The notes under the pieces: generated by a model
Told to the model about the DNA's origin: nothing
The model's database searches: none
The model's input: the letters and a program-made list of their open reading frames with translations, nothing else
Made by a program: the position numbers and the translations under genes
NCBI GenBank assembly: GCA_050260415.1
Contig: JBLNCE010000104.1
Coordinates: forward strand, 1 to 49,623
Source of the DNA: JBLNCE01 sp050260415
Lineage (GTDB): Bacteria > Bacillota > UBA4882 > JAAYXC01
DNA: 49,623 bases
Reading direction: 5' to 3'
In this document: positions 8,010 to 16,684 of the stretch, piece after piece
Position numbering within the stretch: the stretch's first letter is position 1
Layout of the letters: each line of letters begins with the position of its first letter

Positions 8010-8963
8010 TCAGTCATTGATTCTTGCCACCATGGCCGCGCCAAGCACTCCCGCCCTGTCGCCAAGCGCGGCGGGAACAATCGGCAGGTTCTCGACCAGT
8101 GCCGGATAAGCACGCTTCTTGACCATCTCCCGGAGCGGGACGAAGAGCTGGTCGCCGAGCTTGGCTACGCCGCCCCCGATCACAACCATCTCGGGGTTGA
8201 GGAGATGGATAAGGTTCGTCAGGCCGAGCGCCATATAGAACAAGGCTTCGTCGAAAACGGCCCTGGCCGCCGGGTCTCCTTCCCGGGCAGCCTGCGCCAC
8301 GTGCGCAGAGGTTACGTTCTTGGGATCCCCGCCGGCCAGGGCCAAGACGCGGCTTTCGGCGCCCCCGGCCAGTTTCCTAACCATCGCGGCGGCAATCCCC
8401 GTGCCGGAGCAGAGCGTTTCCCAGCAGCCCCGCCGGCCGCACCCACATGGCGGACCGTCCGGCACGACCGTCATGTGCCCGACTTCGCCGGCGCCATCGT
8501 CCCGGCCGTGGTGGATCCGGCCGCCGACGATCAGACCGCCGCCGATGCCGGTGCTGATCGTCAAATAGATCATGTCACGCGTCCCTTTACCCGCGCCGGC
8601 CGCCCATTCCCCATATCCGGCCGCGTTTGCGTCATTCTCCAGGACGGTATGGATCCCTAGGCGGTCCTCGAGCAGACGGACGATCGGCACGTTATCCCAG
8701 CCCGACAGATTGGGGGCCTTATGAACCAAACCTTTCCGGCAATTGAGCGGACCGGGGGCACCGAGACCAATGGCGGTCACACGCCCCAGATCGCCGCCGG
8801 CCACTTGCCTGACCGCTTCGACGATCTTACCGACCACCGTCTCCACTCCACGTTCGGCCTCGGTCGGCCGGCGGTCCTCGGCCAGGATCCGGTCCTCCGG
8901 TCCGACCAGCGCCGCGGCGATCTTGGTTCCCCCGAGGTCCACGCCCACGGTGAGATCAGACAT
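8010..8963 (-). CDS. ROK-family glucokinase
   Basis: A sugar kinase of 317 aa, the usual ROK glucokinase length. It has the N-terminal phosphate motif GVDLGGTK, sugar-contacting ENDANAAGYGEW, the loop GTGIGGGLIVGG, and zinc motif CGCGRRGCWE near residue 165-180. The start is ATG 8961-8963, where AAGGGGGG precedes and homology to ROK kinases begins; an upstream in-frame start at 9143 would add 60 unrelated residues encoded by an intergenic repeat. It would phosphorylate glucose or a related hexose in the cytoplasm. It lies downstream of the phosphoglucose/phosphomannose isomerase gene on the same strand, separated by a repeat element. Confidence 0.92.
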   Translation of the reverse strand: MSDLTVGVDLGGTKIAAALVGPEDRILAEDRRPTEAERGVETVVGKIVEAVRQVAGGDLGRVTAIGLGAPGPLNCRKGLVHKAPNLSGWDNVPIVRLLEDRLGIHTVLENDANAAGYGEWAAGAGKGTRDMIYLTISTGIGGGLIVGGRIHHGRDDGAGEVGHMTVVPDGPPCGCGRRGCWETLCSGTGIAAAMVRKLAGGAESRVLALAGGDPKNVTSAHVAQAAREGDPAARAVFDEALFYMALGLTNLIHLLNPEMVVIGGGVAKLGDQLFVPLREMVKKRAYPALVENLPIVPAALGDRAGVLGAAMVARIND

Positions 8964-8999
8964 GAGGAAACCCCCCTTAAAAGTACGAAGTACTAAGTA

Positions 9000-9153
9000 A
9001 TTCCCCGTCTTCCTTCCCCCTCTCCTGCACTCGGGGAGAGGCTTCGGCCGTGAGCTCGACTCGACTGAGCTCGTCGAAGTCAGCCGAATGGGGGACCGAG
9101 GGGAGAGGGCTTGCATCGATTCGGCGATAGTGAGGTTTTTCACAACGCTTCTA
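9000..9153 (-). repeat. Dispersed intergenic repeat, copy 2 (long form)
   Basis: On the minus strand it begins TTAGAAGCGTTGTGAAAAACC (9133-9153), continues through CTCACTATCGCCGAATCG, and has a long GC-rich inverted repeat built from CCCTCTCCCC and GGGGAGAGG. Similar sequence occurs inverted at 12638-12691 and on the same strand at 36930-37041. It fills the glucokinase/isomerase gap; no gene is seen here. Confidence 0.6.
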
Positions 9154-9202
9154 AAAGAGATGTGAAGAAGCCCGAATCCCTGATACTAATCTCGCTTGCT
9201 TC

Positions 9203-10264
9203 TCAAAGCTTCGCCAGTTCCCCTTTTAGGAGGTCGATGGCTTTGACCGGCGTCGGGTCGATGCCGTTCAAGATGGCCAGGTAGTAGCTGGCGAAGTCGC
9301 CTTGCTGGATCAGGCTGAACATCCTGGCAAGAGCCGACCGGCCCTCACCCGCGATCTCTCTCGTCTGCGCGCCGGCCCGCGCGATAATCTCCCGCGTGAC
9401 CTCGATCCGTTTGGCGACCCGGACGCTTTCGTCGCCCGTACGCAGCACGACCACCCTGATCCGCTTGACGAGTTCCGCCGGCGCTTCGTAGCCGACCGTT
9501 TCGTTATGGTTCAACTCGGGGAAGGCGTTCCAAAAAGCCAGGTTCTTGGCGTTTTCATTGATCTGGCCTTTCCAGCGCGCGGCGACCACTCCGGGCCAGG
9601 TGCCCGCGGCGTAGATCAACGGGTAATGGCCGTGCAGCCATTGGGCCAGGGACTTGGCCGGGTTGCCGGGGACCGCCCGGCTGAGACGCTCAACCCCGGC
9701 GCGGAGGACGGCCAATGTCTCCTGCACGTCGCCCGCGACGTCGGGGATCATCCCCAGGCGGCTCCAGACGGCGAGCAGCGGGAAGAAGGAATATCCCAGC
9801 GCCGCCCGCGGCTGGATGCCGAGCGAGGGGATGGCGATGAACGGAAACCCGTCCGCCTTGGCGCGGGACGCGATCTCGCCGCCACTCGCCAGGCACAGGA
9901 TCTTACAACCGCGCCGCTTGGCTTCGCCATAGCCGGCCAGCGTCTCCTCGGTGTTACCGGAATAGCTGGAGGCGATGAAGAGGGTCCTGGGGCCGGCGAA
10001 TCGCGGGACCGAGTAATCACGCACCACCATCACCGGCACCTTGAGCTCCTCCGCGTAGAGCGCCCGGAGGAGATCGCCGCCGATGGCCGAACCACCCATC
10101 CCCTGTACGATAATATTGTCGACTGCCGCGTAGTCCGAGGGTACCTGCGCCTCGCGCCCGAGGCGCCAAGCTTCCTCAACCTGCGCCGGGAATGCCTCGA
10201 TGAGGTCTCCCATGCCTTTGGGATCGATCTCGCGGTACGATCTTGTTTCGTCAAGGTTTGCCAA
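9203..10264 (-). CDS. Bifunctional phosphoglucose/phosphomannose isomerase
   Basis: A 353-aa protein with two SIS domains, matching the short bifunctional PGI/PMI family known from archaea and some thermophilic or anaerobic bacteria. Signatures are GMGGSAIGGDLLRALY near residue 55 and SSYSGNTEETLAGYGEAKRRG near 97, which form the phosphosugar site. The second SIS half contains NENAKNLAFWNAFPELNHNE, including the conserved Glu and His for isomerisation, near residues 235-260. It interconverts glucose-6-P or mannose-6-P with fructose-6-P in the cytoplasm. With the glucokinase encoded next it forms a hexose entry point. It is preceded by a promoter with a perfect TATAAT. Confidence 0.92.
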   Translation of the reverse strand: MANLDETRSYREIDPKGMGDLIEAFPAQVEEAWRLGREAQVPSDYAAVDNIIVQGMGGSAIGGDLLRALYAEELKVPVMVVRDYSVPRFAGPRTLFIASSYSGNTEETLAGYGEAKRRGCKILCLASGGEIASRAKADGFPFIAIPSLGIQPRAALGYSFFPLLAVWSRLGMIPDVAGDVQETLAVLRAGVERLSRAVPGNPAKSLAQWLHGHYPLIYAAGTWPGVVAARWKGQINENAKNLAFWNAFPELNHNETVGYEAPAELVKRIRVVVLRTGDESVRVAKRIEVTREIIARAGAQTREIAGEGRSALARMFSLIQQGDFASYYLAILNGIDPTPVKAIDLLKGELAKL

Positions 10265-10289
10265 GAACGAACACTCCTTCCATGTTTAA

Positions 10290-10304
10290 CGCACCACATA
10301 TGGT
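10290..10304. promoter_or_regulatory. Short palindrome upstream of the isomerase gene
   Basis: ACCAC and GTGGT flank ATATG in the 5' leader of the isomerase gene, about 30 bp upstream of its start. The position would suit an operator or a small leader stem. It is short, so chance is possible. Confidence 0.25.
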
Positions 10305-10390
10305 GGTATGACCCAGCGTCTTCCACGAGAATTTATGCTCCGGCAGTCGAAATTTGGGTTTGTCGCACTCACGCGCAAAAACCAAGTATG

Positions 10391-10419
10391 ATTATACCAC
10401 GCGAGCCCTGCCAATAGAA
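10391..10419 (-). promoter_or_regulatory. Extended -10 promoter of the isomerase gene
   Basis: On the minus strand a perfect TATAAT (10391-10396) is preceded by TGG (extended -10) and, 17 bp upstream, by a weak -35 TTCTAT. It lies about 130 bp before the isomerase ATG, in the divergent gap 10265-10567. Nothing else beyond the short palindrome at 10290 was recognised in that gap. Confidence 0.5.
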
Positions 10420-10567
10420 GCCGGATTCATTTCGCCGCCGCATAGGGATGGCGCGGCCCGGCGCCTCGGTGAATCCAAACGGCGTCAGCATTGGGAGTCA
10501 ATGACGCAGGAATCGTCCTTCGGTTCTCCGAATTACTGCTCAGCATCACGGGAGGGCATCAGCATCA

Positions 10568-11326
10568 ATGGGAAGAATCGCGATCGTTTCCGACATCCAC
10601 GCCAACATATACGCCTTGCGGGCGTTCCTGCGCCTGCTGGCGGACCTGGGCGGCGTGGAGCATGTACTCAACTTGGGGGACTTCGTCATGCTCGGCCCGC
10701 ATCCCCGCCAAGTGGCCGAGATCATCCTGTCCGACGCGCGGTTTATCAATATCGCCGGTAATCATGAGGATAATGTGCTCCAGGCATACGAGCCCGCGGG
10801 CGCCTTCGCCGACGGCCTCCCCGGCCATACCCAATGGACCCGGCAACAACTGGGCCCGGAGCTTCTGGCCCCGATCGCCGGCCTGCCCCGGACGAGAATC
10901 GTGGACTTGTGCGGGCGCGCGACCCTGATGGAACACGCCTTGCTCTATGGCCCTTGGGAGCGGGCCCCGTACTACCGGGAAGAACCGGCATTCGATACGG
11001 CGCGCTCGCATTCGGACGTCAATCCGGATTTGGTGCTCTTTGGCCATACGCATCGCCGGGTCTTCCTCGAGCGGCGGGATCGGCTCTACCTCAATCCGGG
11101 CACCCTGGGTTGCACGCCCGGGTCGGCGGCCTATTTTTGCCTGGCCGAGGGCGACGGCCGGCGGATTGATTTTGCCTTCAAACAGCTGCCATACGATCTT
11201 ACCGCGCTCCGGCATGACTTTCTCAATCTGGGAGTCCCCTTCAGGAACGAGATCATGACGAAGCGATACGGGATGACGGCCGGACCGGATCCGGATACCG
11301 GTGATGCGGCTGCGCGTCCGCGCTAG
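10568..11326 (+). CDS. Calcineurin-like metallophosphoesterase
   Basis: A 252-aa protein with all motifs of the YfcE/MPE-like metallophosphatases: DIHAN near residue 10, GDFVMLGP near 42, GNHEDN near 65, GHTHR near 160 and NPGTLG near 178. These residues bind the two metal ions. GGGAGGG lies about 10 nt before the ATG. It would hydrolyse a phosphodiester or phosphomonoester in the cytoplasm; the substrate is unknown. It is one of only two plus-strand genes, divergently placed from the isomerase, so no functional link is assumed. Confidence 0.88.
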   Translation: MGRIAIVSDIHANIYALRAFLRLLADLGGVEHVLNLGDFVMLGPHPRQVAEIILSDARFINIAGNHEDNVLQAYEPAGAFADGLPGHTQWTRQQLGPELLAPIAGLPRTRIVDLCGRATLMEHALLYGPWERAPYYREEPAFDTARSHSDVNPDLVLFGHTHRRVFLERRDRLYLNPGTLGCTPGSAAYFCLAEGDGRRIDFAFKQLPYDLTALRHDFLNLGVPFRNEIMTKRYGMTAGPDPDTGDAAARPR

Positions 11327-11336
11327 AAACCGCGGT

Positions 11337-11520
11337 TCAATCCTTGGCGGTCTGAAACCAGCTTACGCGCCGGTCCGGTATGAACCCCGTCTTGAGGGCC
11401 AGCTTCATGGAGGCGGCGTTGGCTTCCTCGATCTGCACGGACGGCAGCCTGCCCATTTTTCTCAGCCTGTCGATCATGGCCAGTGTGAGTTCATAGCCGT
11501 AGCCCCTTCTCCTATATCCT
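11337..11520 (-). pseudogene. Remnant of a GNAT-family acetyltransferase (C-terminal part)
   Basis: On the minus strand, directly after the leuB stop, an open frame encodes about 60 residues ending in TGA (11337-11339). It contains GYRRRGYGYELTLAMIDRL, which matches the acetyl-CoA-binding R/Q-x-x-G-x-G/A region of GNAT enzymes, then IEEANAASMKLALKTGF, the usual following motif (N.AS...a...GF). The N-terminal half is missing and no start codon or ribosome site is present, so it is a truncated gene. It may have been cut when leuB arrived or by deletion. The frame is intact within the fragment, suggesting recent loss. Confidence 0.7.
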
Positions 11521-11526
11521 TCAGTT

Positions 11527-12606
11527 CTATAGCCTCTCCCTGACCGCCCGCCCCATCTCCTCCGTGCCCGCCACCCTGGCGCCGGGCTCCGCCAGATCGC
11601 GCGTGCGGTAGCCGTCCCGCAGAGCCCGCTCCACCGCGGCCTCGATCATCTTCGCCTCCGTCTCGAGTTGAAACGAGTAGCGCAGCATCATCGCGGCGGA
11701 GAGAATGGCCGCCAGCGGGTTGGCCGTGCCCTGGCCGGCGATATCGGGCGCGCTGCCGCCCGCGGGCTCGTAAAGTGCGACCGAGCCGCCCAGGGACGCC
11801 GAGGCCAGCATGCCGAGCGAGCCGATGATCATCGAGGCCTCGTCCGAGAGGATGTCGCCGAACATATTCTCCGTCACGATGACGTCGAACTGGGCCGGGT
11901 TCCTCACGAGCTGCATGGCGCAGTTGTCCACGTACATATGGGTGAGCCTCACATCCGGATACTCTGCCGCCAGGCGTTCCGCCGTCTCCCGCCAGACGCG
12001 CGAGCTCTCGAGCACGTTGGCCTTGTCCACGGAGGTCAGGTTTCCCCGCCGCGCCCGCGCGGCGGCAAAGGCAAAACGGATGATGCGCTCGATCTCCCCG
12101 GTCGTATAGATGAGCGTGTCGGTGACCTCCACGCCGCCGCCCGGTAGGGGCCGGCGCTCCTTGGGACCGAAATAGAGCCCCCCGGTCAGTTCCCTGACGA
12201 CGAGGATGTCCACGCCCGCCACGACTCCGGGTTGGAGCGTGGTCGCATGGGCCAGGGAGGGGTAGGCCTTGACCGGCCGCAGGTTGGCATAGAGCGCGAG
12301 TTCCTTACGGAGCGGCAGAAGGGCCGCCCGCTCGGGCCGCAATTCCGGCGGGAGCTTATCCTGGCGCGGACTACCGACCGCGCCGAGCAGAATCGCGTCC
12401 GCGCGCCTGCAAAGGTCCAGGGTTTCAGGCGGGAGCGGGTGCCCAAATCGATCGTAGGCATCTTCACCGATGAGACCGTCAACGAACGCAAAATCGTGTC
12501 CTTGCCGTCTAGCCACTTCTTGCAGGACCGCAACAGCCTGTGGTACAACTTCACGGCCGATGCCGTCTCCGGGGAGGACGGCGATATGTTTTCTTATGAT
12601 GATCAT
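11527..12606 (-). CDS. leuB: 3-isopropylmalate dehydrogenase
   Basis: About 359 aa, the standard LeuB length. It shows IAVLPGDGIGREVV at the N-terminus, the substrate-contacting region RELTGGLYFGPKER, the catalytic Lys in SVDKANVLESSRVW, the metal-binding Asp in DNCAMQLVRNP, and FGDILSDEASMIIGSLGMLASASLG near residue 245. The NAD-binding GSAPDIAGQGTANPLA follows. It oxidises and decarboxylates 3-isopropylmalate, the third step to leucine. GTG (12609) and ATG (12606) are adjacent possible starts. It is the last gene of a leuCDB block; a 224-bp gap with a repeat separates it from leuD. Confidence 0.96.
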   Translation of the reverse strand: MIIIRKHIAVLPGDGIGREVVPQAVAVLQEVARRQGHDFAFVDGLIGEDAYDRFGHPLPPETLDLCRRADAILLGAVGSPRQDKLPPELRPERAALLPLRKELALYANLRPVKAYPSLAHATTLQPGVVAGVDILVVRELTGGLYFGPKERRPLPGGGVEVTDTLIYTTGEIERIIRFAFAAARARRGNLTSVDKANVLESSRVWRETAERLAAEYPDVRLTHMYVDNCAMQLVRNPAQFDVIVTENMFGDILSDEASMIIGSLGMLASASLGGSVALYEPAGGSAPDIAGQGTANPLAAILSAAMMLRYSFQLETEAKMIEAAVERALRDGYRTRDLAEPGARVAGTEEMGRAVRERL

Positions 12607-12637
12607 CACCTCTAAACTTATTAGCCACTAAGAGGGG

Positions 12638-12822
12638 CGTGATAAACCTCATTTTAGCGAAATCGACGCAGGCTCTCTCCCTCGGCCCCCAATAAGTGCT
12701 AACTTTAGTCTTCTTACTGCGCTTAACTGGTCTTTCCTCGGGGTCGGAACCGGTATCGCGATCGGAATCGATACTACTATACTCGATATCCTCGAAAACG
12801 GCTTTCTCACAACGCTTCTAAC
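12638..12822. repeat. Dispersed intergenic repeat in inverted arrangement, copy 3
   Basis: The left end (12638-12691, plus strand: GTGATAAACCTCATTTTAGCG and CTCTCTCCCTCGGCCCCC) resembles the minus-strand sequence at about 9140-9080. The right end (12794-12822, minus strand: TTAGAAGCGTTGTGAGAAAG then CCGTTTTC) matches the copies at 9133 and 38441. Two element ends therefore face each other in the leuD-leuB gap. The middle (12700-12790) is unassigned. Confidence 0.5.
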
Positions 12823-12833
12823 TTTATCTTCAA

Positions 12834-13331
12834 TTAAGTTTTTATCCCGGCTTTCTTCCGCACGTAATTGACCAGGCCGCCCGCGGCGATCAGTTCCCGC
12901 ATGAAGGGCGGGAAGGGCGCGGCGGCATAATCGGCGCCGGTGGTCAGATTGCGCACCCGGCCGGCCTCCAGGTCCACCTCGAGTTCATGACCTTCGGCAA
13001 TCTCCGCGGTCTCCGTACATTCCAGAATGGGCAAGCCGATATTGATGGCATTGCGGTAGAAGATCCGCGCGAAACTGGGCGCGATGACGCAGGCCACGCC
13101 GGCGGCCTTGATGGCCACGGGCGCGTGCTCACGGGAACTGCCGCAGCCGAAGTTCTTGCCCGCCGCGATGATCTCGCCCAGCCGCACCTTGGCGGCAAAA
13201 CCGGGGTCCGCGTCCTCCATGCAGTGCGCGGCCAACTCCTTGGGGTCCGAGGTATTGAGATACCGCGCGGGAATGATCAGATCCGTATCGACATCGTCGC
13301 CGAATTTCCAGACACGACCCTTGATCAACAT
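12834..13331 (-). CDS. leuD: 3-isopropylmalate dehydratase small subunit
   Basis: A 165-aa swivel-domain subunit. It has KFGDDVDTDLIIPARYL at the N-terminus, GKNFGCGSSREHAPVAIKAAGV near residue 55 (substrate-recognition loop) and FARIFYRNAINIGLP. The start is ATG 13329-13331, where homology begins; the frame stays open upstream into leuC but encodes nothing LeuD-like. The short length is typical of the archaeal/clostridial form rather than the ~200-aa enterobacterial LeuD. It overlaps the end of leuC by 7 nt, so the subunits are probably translationally coupled. With LeuC it isomerises 2- to 3-isopropylmalate. Confidence 0.96.
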   Translation of the reverse strand: MLIKGRVWKFGDDVDTDLIIPARYLNTSDPKELAAHCMEDADPGFAAKVRLGEIIAAGKNFGCGSSREHAPVAIKAAGVACVIAPSFARIFYRNAINIGLPILECTETAEIAEGHELEVDLEAGRVRNLTTGADYAAAPFPPFMRELIAAGGLVNYVRKKAGIKT

Positions 13332-14596
13332 GCCTTGCACACCTCCTCGGGATGGGCGATGCGGCCTTTGACCGCCGAGGCGGCCGCCACGGCCGGCCCG
13401 GCCAGGTATACTTCGCTCTCGGGGTGGCCCATGCGGCCGACGAAGTTGCGGTTGGTGGTGGCCACCGCCCGCTCGCCCTTGGCCAGGATACCCATGTGCC
13501 CGCCCAGGCAAGGCCCGCAGGTCGGCGTGGAGATGGCCGCGCCGGCGTCGAGGAAGACCTCGAAGAGCCCTTCCCGCATGGCCTGGCGGTAGATCTCCTG
13601 CGTGCCGGGGATCACGATGAGCCTGATATTGGGATTAACCCGCTGCCCCCGCAGGATGAGGGCTGCCTCGCGCAGATCCTCCAGCCGTCCGTTGGTGCAG
13701 GAACCGATGACCACCTGGTCGATGGCGATGCCGGCCGCCGCCGAGACTCCCTTGGCCTTTTCCGGCAGATGCGGGAAGGCCACCTGCGGCTCGAGCCGGC
13801 TGATATCCCACTCGTATACCTTGGCATAACGGGCGTCCGCGTCGCTGCTTTGCGCCGTGTAATCCCGTGCAACACGGCCTTCCAGATAAGCCCGGGTCTT
13901 TTCATCCACGGCAAAGATGCCGTTCTTCCCGCCGGCCTCGATGGCCATGTTGGCCATGGTAAAACGGCCGTCCATGGAGAGTGCCGCGATCGCCTCGCCG
14001 GTGAATTCCATGGCCGCGTACCGCGCGCCGTCGACGCCGATCTGGCCGATGGTGTGGAGAATCAGGTCCTTGCCCCCCACCCACCGGGGCAGCCGGCCGT
14101 AAAAGATGAACCTGATGCTCTCCGGGACCTTGAGCCAGATCTCGCCGGTGGCCATGGCCGCGGCCAGGTCCGTGCTGCCGACGCCGGTTGAGAAGGCGCC
14201 CAACGCGCCGTAGGTACAGGTGTGCGAGTCGGCGCCGATGATGACCTCGCCGGGGGCCACGAGACCCTTCTCCGGCAGCAGGCAATGCTCGATGCCCATC
14301 GCGCCGATCTCGAAATAGTGAACGATACCGTGCTCGCGGGCGAACTCCCGCACTTCCTTGGCTTGTTCGGCCGATTTGATATCCTTGTTGGGGGTGAAAT
14401 GATCGGGTACCAACGCGATGCGCGCCGGGTCGTAAACCCGGCCGACGCCCATCCGCCGGAACTCCCTGATGGCCAGGGGGGCCGTGATATCGTTGGCCAT
14501 CGCCAGATCCAACCGGGCCATGATTAGCTGGCCCGGGGCCACCTCGGCCAATCCCCCGTGGGCGGCAAGGATCTTTTCTGTCATGGTCATGCCCAT
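13325..14596 (-). CDS. leuC: 3-isopropylmalate dehydratase large subunit
   Basis: A 423-aa aconitase-family protein. It has the IIGADSHTCTYGALGAF signature near residue 110 and three expected cluster-ligand Cys: VIGSCTNGRLEDL near 300 and TPTCGPCLGGHMG near 358-365. The length fits the shorter archaeal/clostridial LeuC group. The first ATG (14596) is preceded by GGAGGA with 7-nt spacing; two more in-frame ATGs follow within four codons. It overlaps leuD at its 3' end and the last codons of a putative 50-aa ORF at its 5' end. Confidence 0.96.
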   Translation of the reverse strand: MGMTMTEKILAAHGGLAEVAPGQLIMARLDLAMANDITAPLAIREFRRMGVGRVYDPARIALVPDHFTPNKDIKSAEQAKEVREFAREHGIVHYFEIGAMGIEHCLLPEKGLVAPGEVIIGADSHTCTYGALGAFSTGVGSTDLAAAMATGEIWLKVPESIRFIFYGRLPRWVGGKDLILHTIGQIGVDGARYAAMEFTGEAIAALSMDGRFTMANMAIEAGGKNGIFAVDEKTRAYLEGRVARDYTAQSSDADARYAKVYEWDISRLEPQVAFPHLPEKAKGVSAAAGIAIDQVVIGSCTNGRLEDLREAALILRGQRVNPNIRLIVIPGTQEIYRQAMREGLFEVFLDAGAAISTPTCGPCLGGHMGILAKGERAVATTNRNFVGRMGHPESEVYLAGPAVAAASAVKGRIAHPEEVCKAC

Positions 14597-14739
14597 GCTT
14601 TTTCCTCCTTCACGCGATTCTTATCCGTAACCATCAGCGCCAAAGGAAGAGTGGCATAACGCTTGGTCCGTCCTGACGAGGACCAGCGGGCCATCCGGCG
14701 CCAGACAAGGGAGCCAAAGCCCGTACCGGCGAAAATCAT
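14587..14739 (-). CDS. Possible 50-aa ORF upstream of leuC (translationally coupled)
   Basis: On the minus strand an ATG (14737-14739) preceded by AGGAGG at 7 nt opens a frame of 50 codons. The product begins MIFAGTGFGSLVWRRM, is rich in Arg/Lys, and includes YATLPLALM. Its TGA overlaps the leuC start. The strong ribosome site and overlap argue for translation, perhaps as a leader that couples into leuC. I recognise no family, and codon content does not prove it is a gene. Confidence 0.35.
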   Translation of the reverse strand: MIFAGTGFGSLVWRRMARWSSSGRTKRYATLPLALMVTDKNRVKEEKAWA

Positions 14740-14784
14740 GGGAGCCTCCTAAGTGTGTTCGATGAAACGGGTTACCCCAAGAAC

Positions 14785-14813
14785 AGTATACCGGGAGACC
14801 ACCCCCCGGACAA
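14785..14813 (-). promoter_or_regulatory. Putative promoter for the leuC-leuD-leuB block
   Basis: On the minus strand TTGTCC (14808-14813) and TATACT (14785-14790) are spaced by 17 bp, about 45 bp before the small ORF upstream of leuC. Part of the spacer is an imperfect inverted repeat (CCGGG...CCCGG). Another TATAAT-like box lies farther upstream near 14854. It suggests leuCDB can be transcribed apart from leuA. Nothing else was recognised in 14814-14980. Confidence 0.4.
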
Positions 14814-14980
14814 CGAAAACTTTCCGCGGTTCGCTGCAGGACGATTGGCCATTATACTTGTCGGGGCGCGCAAGCCATGCGCCCCTGGCAGCGATCCGGC
14901 CTCTATCTCTTGCATGCACGACGATAGTCGGCATGACTCGTGACTTTATGACTTTAGACTTTTTGACGTTCGACTGGTCT

Positions 14981-16492
14981 TCACGCCTGTTCCCGCGCGG
15001 CCTTGTTCAAGGCGTGCATATACGCGCGGGCGCTGGCCTCGATGACGTCCGTGGAGAGGCCCCGGCCGGACAACACCCGCCCGTTCTGCGTTTCGACCCT
15101 GATGCTGACCTCGCCCAAGGCATCCTGGCCGCCGGTGACGGCTTTGATGCTGTACTCCTTGAGTTTGACGGACAGGGGGATGATACGATCGATGGCCTTG
15201 TAGACCGCATCCACCGGACCGTCGCCGCAGGCCGCCTCCTCGAGGAGTTCCCCTTGCTTACGGATGCGGACGGTCGCCGTGGGAATAGTGGTGATACCAC
15301 TGCTGACATGCAGGTAATCCAATTCGAAGAGGTCTTCCACCATCGCCCGTTCCCCGCGGACGAGCGCTTCCAGGTCCTCGTCGGTGACGTCCTTTTTCTT
15401 GTCCGCGACCTCGAGAAAGAGTTCGTATGCTTTTTGCAGTTCCGCATCGGTCAGAGAGTAACCCAGTTCCTCGATCCGGACCCGGAAGGCGTGCCGGCCG
15501 GAGTGCTTGCCCAGGACGAGGCGGTTGGCGGGGATGCCGATCGATTGCGGCGTCATGATCTCGTAGGTCAAGCGGTTCTTGAGCACGCCGTCCTGGTGGA
15601 TGCCGGCCTCGTGCGAGAACGCGTTGCTGCCCACGATGGCCTTGTTATGCTGCACCGGCCGGCCGGTCATGGTACTGACCAGTTGGCTCGTGCGGAAGAT
15701 CTGCTCCGTCGCCACCCTGGTATTGACCTGGAAGTGCTCCGCGCGGGTCTTGACCGCCATGACGACCTCCTCCAGCGCGGCGTTGCCGGCCCGCTCACCC
15801 AGGCCGTTGATGGTGCACTCCACCTGGTCCGCGCCCGCCTCCACCGCCGCCAGTGAGTTGGCCACCGCCAAGCCCAAGTCGTTGTGGCAATGGACCGAAA
15901 GTACGGCCCGCTCAAGACCCGGGGTGTGTTCGCGTAGATAGGTCAGGAGCCGGGCGAATTCGGTCGGCGTCGTATAGCCCACCGTGTCCGGGACGTTGAT
16001 GACCGTCGCGCCAGCCTTGATGGCGGCCGCAAAGACGCGGCAGAGAAAATCCCAGTCGCTCCGGGTCGCGTCCTCGGCCGAGAACTCGACCTCGGGGCAG
16101 AGCTTGCGGGCCAGCCTGACGGCGGCCTCCGCCATCTCCACGACCTCATCCGGCTTCTTGCGCAGTTTGTGCTGCATGTGAATCTCCGAGGTGGCGATGA
16201 AGGTGTGAATCAGGGGCTGTTCCGCGCCCTGCAGGGCTTCCCAGGCTCGTTCGATATCGCCGGGCACGGCGCGGGCCAGCGAGCAGACGGTGACGCCTTT
16301 GACGCTCTCGGCGATCGCTTTTACCCCGGCAAAATCCCCCGGTGAGACGATCGCGAACCCGGCCTCGATGACATCCACCTTGAGCCTGGCCAGTTGCTGG
16401 GCGATCTCCAGTTTTTCCTGGACATTCAGGTTGATCCCGGCTGACTGCTCCCCGTCCCGCAGGGTCGTGTCGAAGATTCTGATGGTGCGCAT
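14981..16492 (-). CDS. leuA: 2-isopropylmalate synthase
   Basis: A 503-aa enzyme with a TIM barrel (about 1-280) and a C-terminal LeuA regulatory domain (about 390-503) that binds leucine for feedback inhibition. Motifs are FDTTLRDGEQSAG (catalytic Arg/Asp, metal ligand), SVHCHNDLGLAVANSLAA (HxH metal site) and GLGERAGNAALEEVVM. It condenses 2-oxoisovalerate with acetyl-CoA, the committed step to leucine. AAGGAGG precedes the ATG by about 8 nt. A T-box leader with its own promoter lies upstream, so transcription should rise when tRNA-Leu is uncharged. leuC follows after about 380 bp. Confidence 0.97.
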   Translation of the reverse strand: MRTIRIFDTTLRDGEQSAGINLNVQEKLEIAQQLARLKVDVIEAGFAIVSPGDFAGVKAIAESVKGVTVCSLARAVPGDIERAWEALQGAEQPLIHTFIATSEIHMQHKLRKKPDEVVEMAEAAVRLARKLCPEVEFSAEDATRSDWDFLCRVFAAAIKAGATVINVPDTVGYTTPTEFARLLTYLREHTPGLERAVLSVHCHNDLGLAVANSLAAVEAGADQVECTINGLGERAGNAALEEVVMAVKTRAEHFQVNTRVATEQIFRTSQLVSTMTGRPVQHNKAIVGSNAFSHEAGIHQDGVLKNRLTYEIMTPQSIGIPANRLVLGKHSGRHAFRVRIEELGYSLTDAELQKAYELFLEVADKKKDVTDEDLEALVRGERAMVEDLFELDYLHVSSGITTIPTATVRIRKQGELLEEAACGDGPVDAVYKAIDRIIPLSVKLKEYSIKAVTGGQDALGEVSIRVETQNGRVLSGRGLSTDVIEASARAYMHALNKAAREQA

Positions 16493-16684
16493 GAAGAACT
16501 CCTCCTTTTATATCGCAGCTCGTCGCTGGTCGCTCATCGCTCGTGGTACGAATCAAGGGACAGGGCGTCCAGAAAAACCAAGCGACACGATTGCCTATGC
16601 TGCTGATGCGGGCTCGCTTCTTATTGCCGATAGCCGAACATCCCCGGTCTCCGAGCACGAGAGACCAGCGGCCGGCCGCGAAAA

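Noticed and set aside
8979..8991. AGTACGAAGTACT upstream of the glucokinase as another copy of the pectin operator
   Set aside because: It is one base short of the consensus spacing, lacks the TAT flank and lies inside the leader next to the ribosome site; chance palindrome is likely.
13332..13511. Extended LeuD N-terminus starting at 13511
   Set aside because: The extra residues are an out-of-frame reading of leuC; LeuD homology begins at ATG 13331.
14753..15856. Plus-strand open frame of 367 codons opposite leuA
   Set aside because: leuA on the other strand is unambiguous, and the plus product looks like an antisense shadow.
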